Positions 6,382 through 9,087 of a DNA stretch of 9,087 nucleotides are shown here, in pieces. The DNA is from Colimorpha_A sp045591885 (lineage in GTDB: Bacteria > Bacillota > Clostridia > Oscillospirales > CAG-272). Both the position numbers and the translations under genes were made by a program. Under the pieces are notes generated by a model. It made no database searches. It had not been told where the DNA came from and saw nothing but the letters and a program-made list of their open reading frames with translations. Position 1 is the first letter of the stretch, and every line of letters begins with the position of its first letter. Location: assembly GCA_045591885.1 (NCBI GenBank), contig JAZNTT010000027.1, positions 1-9,087 of the forward strand, written 5' to 3'.

Positions 6382-6467
6382 TTTCTCCGTTAACGTATTT
6401 TGACTTCAAAAACACAAAAGTCCACAAGGCGTCCCGGGCAGCCGGTGCTTGTGAACTCACGGAGAAA
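6382..6467 (-). promoter_or_regulatory. Structured 5' leader that can pair the ribosome site of the CHAT-like gene
   Basis: On the minus strand TTTCTCCGT (6467-6459) is perfectly complementary to ACGGAGAAA (6390-6382), which contains the GGAG ribosome site for the ATG at 6376. Between them lies a hairpin of GTTCACAAG (6456-6448) with CTTGTGGAC (6428-6420), with inner CCGG/CCGG pairs. The whole would hide the ribosome site in a closed multi-stem structure. I cannot match it to a known riboswitch class. It may be a thermosensor-like, protein- or ligand-responsive leader. Confidence 0.55.
6406..6456 (-). terminator. Possible attenuator hairpin in the leader
   Basis: The 9-bp stem 6456-6448/6428-6420 (one G-U pair) with a GC-rich interior is followed on the minus strand by the U-rich CTTTTGTGTTTTTG (6419-6406). 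This resembles an intrinsic terminator placed after the promoter and before the first gene, so transcription of the operon may be attenuated. The U tract is interrupted by G, making efficiency uncertain. Confidence 0.4.
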
Positions 6468-6480
6468 GTGTAAAAATTAA

Positions 6481-6534
6481 TCAGCGTGTATTAAAGCATG
6501 GGAAGACCGAGACGATATTATTTTCATCTATCAT
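6481..6534 (-). CDS. Possible 17-residue leader peptide
   Basis: About 30 bases after the predicted transcription start, AAAGGG lies 9 bases before an ATG at 6534 that opens MIDENNIVSVFPCFNTR and a TGA at 6483-6481. It ends just before the structured leader. The spacing and ribosome site are plausible for a leader peptide coupled to attenuation. It has no run of a single regulatory amino acid, so this is weakly supported. Confidence 0.25.
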   Translation of the reverse strand: MIDENNIVSVFPCFNTR

Positions 6535-6569
6535 CGGAATCAGCCCTTTCTTTTCTTAATCTCGTCTAT

Positions 6570-6598
6570 ATTATACCGCTTGTGCTGTTGTTTGTCAA
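6570..6598 (-). promoter_or_regulatory. Strong sigma-A promoter of the CHAT-like/lipoprotein operon
   Basis: Minus strand TTGACA (6598-6593), a 17-base spacer and TATAAT (6575-6570), both consensus. Transcription would start near 6563, about 187 bases before the ATG at 6376. Such a perfect promoter in front of a long structured leader suggests control after initiation. Confidence 0.88.
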
Positions 6599-6602
6599 CA
6601 AA
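6591..6602. promoter_or_regulatory. Candidate operator half of a pair, TTTGTCAACAAA
   Basis: A 12-base palindrome TTTGT-N2-ACAAA overlapping the -35 box of the minus-strand promoter. A second site of the same form lies at 6692-6703. Overlap with a -35 box is a classic repressor position, but the -35 itself accounts for part of the sequence. Confidence 0.3.
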
Positions 6603-6691
6603 ATTCCAACAAATGAAGAAAATAATTTTTTAAGATTTGTACATTTCCGGCGCCGATAACCCTGTATGCCCGAAACAAAAAATGTATATTA

Positions 6692-6703
6692 TTTGTAAAC
6701 AAA
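6692..6703. promoter_or_regulatory. Candidate operator half of a pair, TTTGTAAACAAA
   Basis: The same TTTGT-N2-ACAAA palindrome as at 6591-6602, here 12 bases upstream of the plus-strand -35-like box. The two centres are about 101 bases apart, in the intergenic region between divergent operons, so one regulator could bind both. The region is AT-rich, so chance is a real alternative. Confidence 0.3.
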
Positions 6704-6714
6704 CACTCGCCCCC

Positions 6715-6743
6715 TTTTCAAAAAGCGCATAATATGGTAAAAT
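6715..6743 (+). promoter_or_regulatory. Probable promoter of the trigger-factor-like/SanA operon
   Basis: TTTTCA (6715-6720), a 17-base spacer and TAAAAT (6738-6743), with TG one base upstream of the -10 (TGGTAAAAT) making an extended -10 that would offset the weak -35. It would start near 6750, about 22 bases before the ATG, with GGGAGG at 6761-6766. Confidence 0.55.
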
Positions 6744-6771
6744 ATGTATATAAAACGATCGGGAGGACTAT

Positions 6772-7815
6772 ATGAAAAAGAAACTTCTGATAATTTTGAT
6801 ATGTGTATTTACGCTGTTTTCGTATTCCTGCTCAAACATCGGCTGGAAAGGGCTTTACGATGAGGATCTGAGCGTGTATCTGACCCTTGCCGACTATACG
6901 GAATTTACGTATGAGAAGCCGAACACAGAGGTGACCGAGGACGAGGTAAACGCGCGGATAAATATATTGCTCGAAGCCGCATCCGAGATGGTCGAGGTCG
7001 ACAAAAAGCTCGGTACCGGAATGACTGTGTCGTTTGACCGCTTCTGCTTTGTGAACGGACAGGCGAAGCCCGAGCTTTCCTTAGAGGGCGGAATCTATAC
7101 TCTCGGCACCGAATATGACGATGAGACCGTAATGCTTCTGCTTCCTAAGCTTATCGGAATGAAAAAGGGAAGCACGTCAACTCTTGAAATAACGCTTTCC
7201 GATGGGACGAAAGCGAGCTATAACGTAACGGTTCTCGCGGTATATGAAAAGAAAACTCCCGCGCTTACCGATGCAAACGCCTCAAAGCTCCTTTCGGGAT
7301 GTAACACGGTGGAAGAGCTGAAAACCGAGGTCACACGTCGCCTGGCGAATGAAAGAACGAACGAGGCGAAAAAGAAGCTGATCTCGGATCTCCGTAATGA
7401 GCTGATAGCCAAATCGACACTTATTCGTACTCCGTACAGCTTGTACCGAGACTATTATGAGGACAGAATGTACCTCTACGAAAAGCTTGCAAAGGCATCG
7501 TCGATGACACTTGAAGAGTACCTTGAAAAATGCACCGATATGACCTACGAGGAGCTTGAAAAGGCGGTTGGTGATGCGGCATCTGCCGACGTAAAGGAAA
7601 CTCTTGTTCTCTATTCCGTGGTAAAAAAAGAAAATATCTCCTCGGCCAAGGAAGAAATTTCCGCGTTTGCCGAAAGGATGGCGAACGAATCGGAGGGCAT
7701 TTTTGAGAGCGGGGAAGAGTACCTTTCCTATTACGGAGCCAATGCCGTCAAGGACGAATATCTCTGGTCAAAGGTAATGGAGATCGTGCTATCGTCGGCA
7801 AAGGCCTTTGAATAA
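6772..7815 (+). CDS. Trigger-factor-like peptidyl-prolyl isomerase/chaperone lipoprotein
   Basis: A 347-residue protein with a lipoprotein-type signal peptide (MKKKLLIILI, hydrophobic to about 16, Cys20 in SYSC; the lipobox is off-consensus at -3). Residues about 82-158 match the FKBP-type domain of trigger factor, with an EGGIYTLG strand and the hallmark LIGMKKGSTSTLEITL (127-142). Residues about 165-345 are helical and charged and fit the substrate-cradling C-terminal domain of trigger factor. The ribosome-binding N-terminal domain (GFRxGKxP) is absent and replaced by the signal peptide, so the protein likely works outside the membrane as a foldase, comparable in role to PrsA. PPIase activity is not assured, since few active-site aromatics are visible. 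The start follows GGGAGG by 5 bases. The SanA-like gene follows 29 bases later. Confidence 0.8.
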   Translation: MKKKLLIILICVFTLFSYSCSNIGWKGLYDEDLSVYLTLADYTEFTYEKPNTEVTEDEVNARINILLEAASEMVEVDKKLGTGMTVSFDRFCFVNGQAKPELSLEGGIYTLGTEYDDETVMLLLPKLIGMKKGSTSTLEITLSDGTKASYNVTVLAVYEKKTPALTDANASKLLSGCNTVEELKTEVTRRLANERTNEAKKKLISDLRNELIAKSTLIRTPYSLYRDYYEDRMYLYEKLAKASSMTLEEYLEKCTDMTYEELEKAVGDAASADVKETLVLYSVVKKENISSAKEEISAFAERMANESEGIFESGEEYLSYYGANAVKDEYLWSKVMEIVLSSAKAFE

Positions 7816-7844
7816 ATTCTACATTATATTATAAGGGAATTTTT

Positions 7845-8504
7845 ATGAGCAAGAATAAAGCGCTGACGGTTCTCGGGAAGATAGTGAAGATAATAGCGAT
7901 AATTGCCATTTGCCTTGGCATGCTTGTCGGCGGTGCATTTGCTGTGACGAACGGCATCGTCGTCGTTACGGGTGATGGCAGAATAGTGTTGCCGGAGAGG
8001 GCGGCGAAGCTTGAAAACGTCGATTGCATTCTCGTTCTCGGTTGCCGCGTTTATTCAAACGAGCCGAGCGTGATGCTCCGCGACAGAGTTATGCAGGGCG
8101 TTGAGCTGTATAAGCTTGGTGCATCGGAGACCGTGTTTATGACGGGTGACAGCCGTGACCGTTATTATGACGAAACGGGAACAATGTCGCGCTTAGCGGT
8201 AGAAAACGGTGTTCCTGAGGAGAAAATAGTGACCGACCGTTACGGTCTCAGCACCTATGACAGTATCTACCGCGCCGCAAAGGTTTACGGATATAAGAAG
8301 ATAATCATAGTTACGCAGAAATACCACCTTTATCGAGCAATATATATCGCAAAGCAGCTCGGCATCGAGGCGTACGGAGTCGCATCCGATACACGGGAGT
8401 ATAAAGGTCAGTTCAACCGCGACGTCCGCGAGATCGCGGCAAGAAGTAAGGACTTCCTATATTGTATATTAAAGCCCGAGCCGGAATACGGACGGGAGAA
8501 ATAA
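7845..8504 (+). CDS. SanA/YdcF-like DUF218 membrane-anchored protein
   Basis: A 219-residue protein of normal SanA-like length. A basic N-terminus is followed by one membrane segment (about 13-34), with the DUF218 domain outside (about 60-200). Typical elements are CILVLGCRV (61-69), MLRDRVMQGVELY (77-89), MTGDSRD (99-105), the polar DRYGLSTYDSIYRA (131-144) and IVTQKYHLYRAIYIA (155-169), then EIAARSKD. E. coli SanA affects envelope permeability and vancomycin sensitivity at high temperature; YdcF binds SAM, and a DUF218 protein (ElyC) influences cell wall synthesis. The biochemical function remains open. AAGGGA lies just upstream of the ATG. Pairing with an extracytoplasmic foldase supports an envelope role, as inference. 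Confidence 0.88.
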   Translation: MSKNKALTVLGKIVKIIAIIAICLGMLVGGAFAVTNGIVVVTGDGRIVLPERAAKLENVDCILVLGCRVYSNEPSVMLRDRVMQGVELYKLGASETVFMTGDSRDRYYDETGTMSRLAVENGVPEEKIVTDRYGLSTYDSIYRAAKVYGYKKIIIVTQKYHLYRAIYIAKQLGIEAYGVASDTREYKGQFNRDVREIAARSKDFLYCILKPEPEYGREK

Positions 8505-8534
8505 AAAACGCTTGACGGCAGTCAAGCGTTTTTT
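8503..8534. terminator. Bidirectional terminator shared by the SanA operon and tRNA-Arg
   Basis: AAAAAACGCTTGAC (8503-8516) pairs perfectly with GTCAAGCGTTTTTT (8521-8534) around GGCA. T runs exist on both strands. It overlaps the SanA-like stop codon and lies 6 bases past the 3' end of the convergent tRNA. Confidence 0.93.
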
Positions 8535-8540
8535 ACTTGT

Positions 8541-8615
8541 TGGCACCCGCAACAGGAATCGAACCTGTAACTACCCCTTAGGAGGGGGCTATTATATCCA
8601 TTTAACTATGCAGGC
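8541..8615 (-). tRNA. tRNA-Arg(CCU)
   Basis: A complete cloverleaf on the minus strand, 75 bases with encoded CCA. The acceptor GCCTGCA/TGCGGGT has 7 pairs, two of them G-U. The D arm is GTTA/TAAT with GG in the loop. The anticodon stem GCCCC/GGGGT holds loop CTCCTAA, anticodon CCU, which reads AGG. The T arm is ACAGG/CCTGT with loop TTCGATT. The variable loop is 4 bases. Confidence 0.96.
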
Positions 8616-8628
8616 ATTTACCTTTATA

Positions 8629-8657
8629 AGTATAACACTATCGAGTAGCAAAATCAA
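8629..8657 (-). promoter_or_regulatory. tRNA-Arg promoter
   Basis: Minus strand TTGATT (8657-8652), a 17-base spacer and TATACT (8634-8629), which would start transcription a few bases upstream of the tRNA 5' end at 8615. Confidence 0.75.
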
Positions 8658-8779
8658 GAGGTCATCGAATTTTATTTGAAAACCCATTGTCAAATGGTGC
8701 AAATTTATGACAAAAACAGTGCTTTACTATCTTTCGTTTGGTCAAAATGTGAAAACGTAAAAAATATTGAAAATAATGC

Positions 8780-8808
8780 TTGACATTTGCATTGGCGTTT
8801 GATATAAT
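8780..8808 (+). promoter_or_regulatory. rRNA promoter P1
   Basis: TTGACA, a 17-base spacer and TATAAT, all consensus, with an A/T-rich stretch upstream (about 8755-8779) able to act as an UP element. P1 and P2 in tandem are typical of rRNA operons. Confidence 0.9.
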
Positions 8809-8815
8809 AGTCGAG

Positions 8816-8839
8816 CGCTTTGAGCCAAGGCTTGAAGCG
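8816..8839 (+). other. Hairpin at the start of the P1 transcript
   Basis: CGCTTTGAGCC (8816-8826) pairs with GGCTTGAAGCG (8829-8839), allowing two G-U pairs. It sits at the expected P1 start, without a T run, so it is more likely a transcript-stabilising or processing element than a terminator. Confidence 0.45.
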
Positions 8840-8884
8840 GACACCGCATAAGAAAAAGAAATTTGAAAAAAATTCAAAAACCTA

Positions 8885-8913
8885 TTGACACAGGTCTTAA
8901 AACGTGGTATACT
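8885..8913 (+). promoter_or_regulatory. rRNA promoter P2
   Basis: TTGACA, a 17-base spacer and TATACT, preceded by an A-tract-rich segment (about 8850-8884) like an UP element. P2 lies 105 bases after P1 and would start near 8920. Confidence 0.9.
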
Positions 8914-8919
8914 AAAAGT

Positions 8920-9071
8920 CCGCCGCGATAAGACAAGCGTGTTTTAGGAGCGGTGGAGCGGTCCTTGAAAATTGAACAACAGAAGAGAAAGTACAAAGCA
9001 CAATGAGTCAAGAAATACTTGAACTGAAATTGTGAATACGATCTCGTACAATTCCTTTAAAATAAGTAAAA
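8920..9071 (+). promoter_or_regulatory. rRNA leader with boxA-like antitermination/processing sequence
   Basis: After P2 come a tandem GGAGCGGT repeat (8947-8962) and TCCTTGAAAATTGAACAACA (8962-8981), the form seen before rRNA genes in Firmicutes (boxA-type, Nus-dependent antitermination). A hairpin follows at 9028-9053 (AATTG/CAATT and TACGA/TCGTA). No protein frame with a ribosome site is seen here. Confidence 0.75.
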
Positions 9072-9087
9072 GAGTAAGCTAAGAAGC
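9072..9087 (+). rRNA. Possible first 16 bases of 23S rRNA
   Basis: GAGTAAGCTAAGAAGC matches the E. coli 23S 5' end (GGUUAAGCGACUAAGC, from memory) at 11 of 16 positions without gaps, including the UAAGC and AAGC blocks. It does not look like the 16S start (GAGAGTTTGATCCTGG). The stretch is short and the window ends, so a 16S leader continuing further remains possible. Confidence 0.35.

Noticed and set aside
6293..6460. 55-codon GTG-started frame through the leader
   Set aside because: It is open but has no ribosome site at the GTG, reads through the structured RNA and ends out of frame with the conserved domain; leader RNA is a better explanation.
6382..6563. Known riboswitch (cobalamin, ZTP, c-di-GMP, T-box, FMN considered)
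   Set aside because: Short similarities such as GCCGGTG or GGGACGC occur, but none of the full conserved cores is present.
8662..8877. Minus-strand 71-codon frame across the rRNA promoter region
   Set aside because: It covers P1 and its leader, has no ribosome site and reads as low-complexity sequence.
1..9087. CRISPR array, insertion sequence or prophage attachment site
   Set aside because: No regularly spaced repeats, transposase or integrase frame was found. The tRNA at 8541-8615 has no repeated 3' end or integrase nearby.

Overview
The window looks like a chromosomal segment of a Gram-positive Bacillota bacterium, most likely a gut-type member of class Clostridia. Signs are strong AAGGAGG-like ribosome sites, textbook sigma-A promoters (TTGACA-17-TATAAT), several lipoproteins, a Clostridia-style MltG with a long charged cytoplasmic tail, and rRNA promoters followed by a CCTTGAAAATTGAACAA leader typical of Firmicutes. 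Genus cannot be called from the sequence.

Bases 1-5016 (minus strand): a housekeeping operon starts at a near-perfect promoter (4988-5016) and reads aroQ (type II 3-dehydroquinase), a tmk-type nucleotide kinase, a DJ-1/PfpI protein, 5-formyltetrahydrofolate cyclo-ligase, a CPBP-family membrane protein and mltG. Most junctions are within 25 bases or overlapping. The exception is a 141-base gap between the DJ-1 gene and the cyclo-ligase that carries a nested palindromic repeat. The first 59 bases are the start of gapA, downstream of mltG and probably with its own promoter.

Bases 5051-6598 (minus strand): a separate, AT-richer three-gene unit with its own promoter (6570-6598), a long structured leader and a terminator (5051-5085). 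It encodes a small caspase-fold (CHAT-like) protein with a visible His/Cys pair, a small lipoprotein and a second lipoprotein. The first two genes each carry a single-base frame disruption close to the 5' end: one surplus base in the CHAT-like gene and one missing base in the lipoprotein. Correcting each joins a start codon with a good ribosome site to the conserved reading frame. The leader can fold so that the ribosome site of the CHAT-like gene is paired. This is the least ordinary part of the window.

Bases 6692-8534 (plus strand): a two-gene operon encodes a trigger-factor-like lipoprotein (FKBP-type plus helical chaperone domains, no ribosome-binding domain) and a SanA/YdcF-like DUF218 membrane-anchored protein. 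It ends in a bidirectional terminator shared with a convergent tRNA.

Bases 8541-9087: tRNA-Arg(CCU) lies on the minus strand with its own promoter. Two tandem strong plus-strand promoters (P1 8780-8808, P2 8885-8913) and an rRNA-type leader follow. The last 16 bases resemble the 5' end of 23S rRNA rather than 16S; if so, the 23S here is driven by its own promoters with no 16S in front. This needs the downstream sequence.
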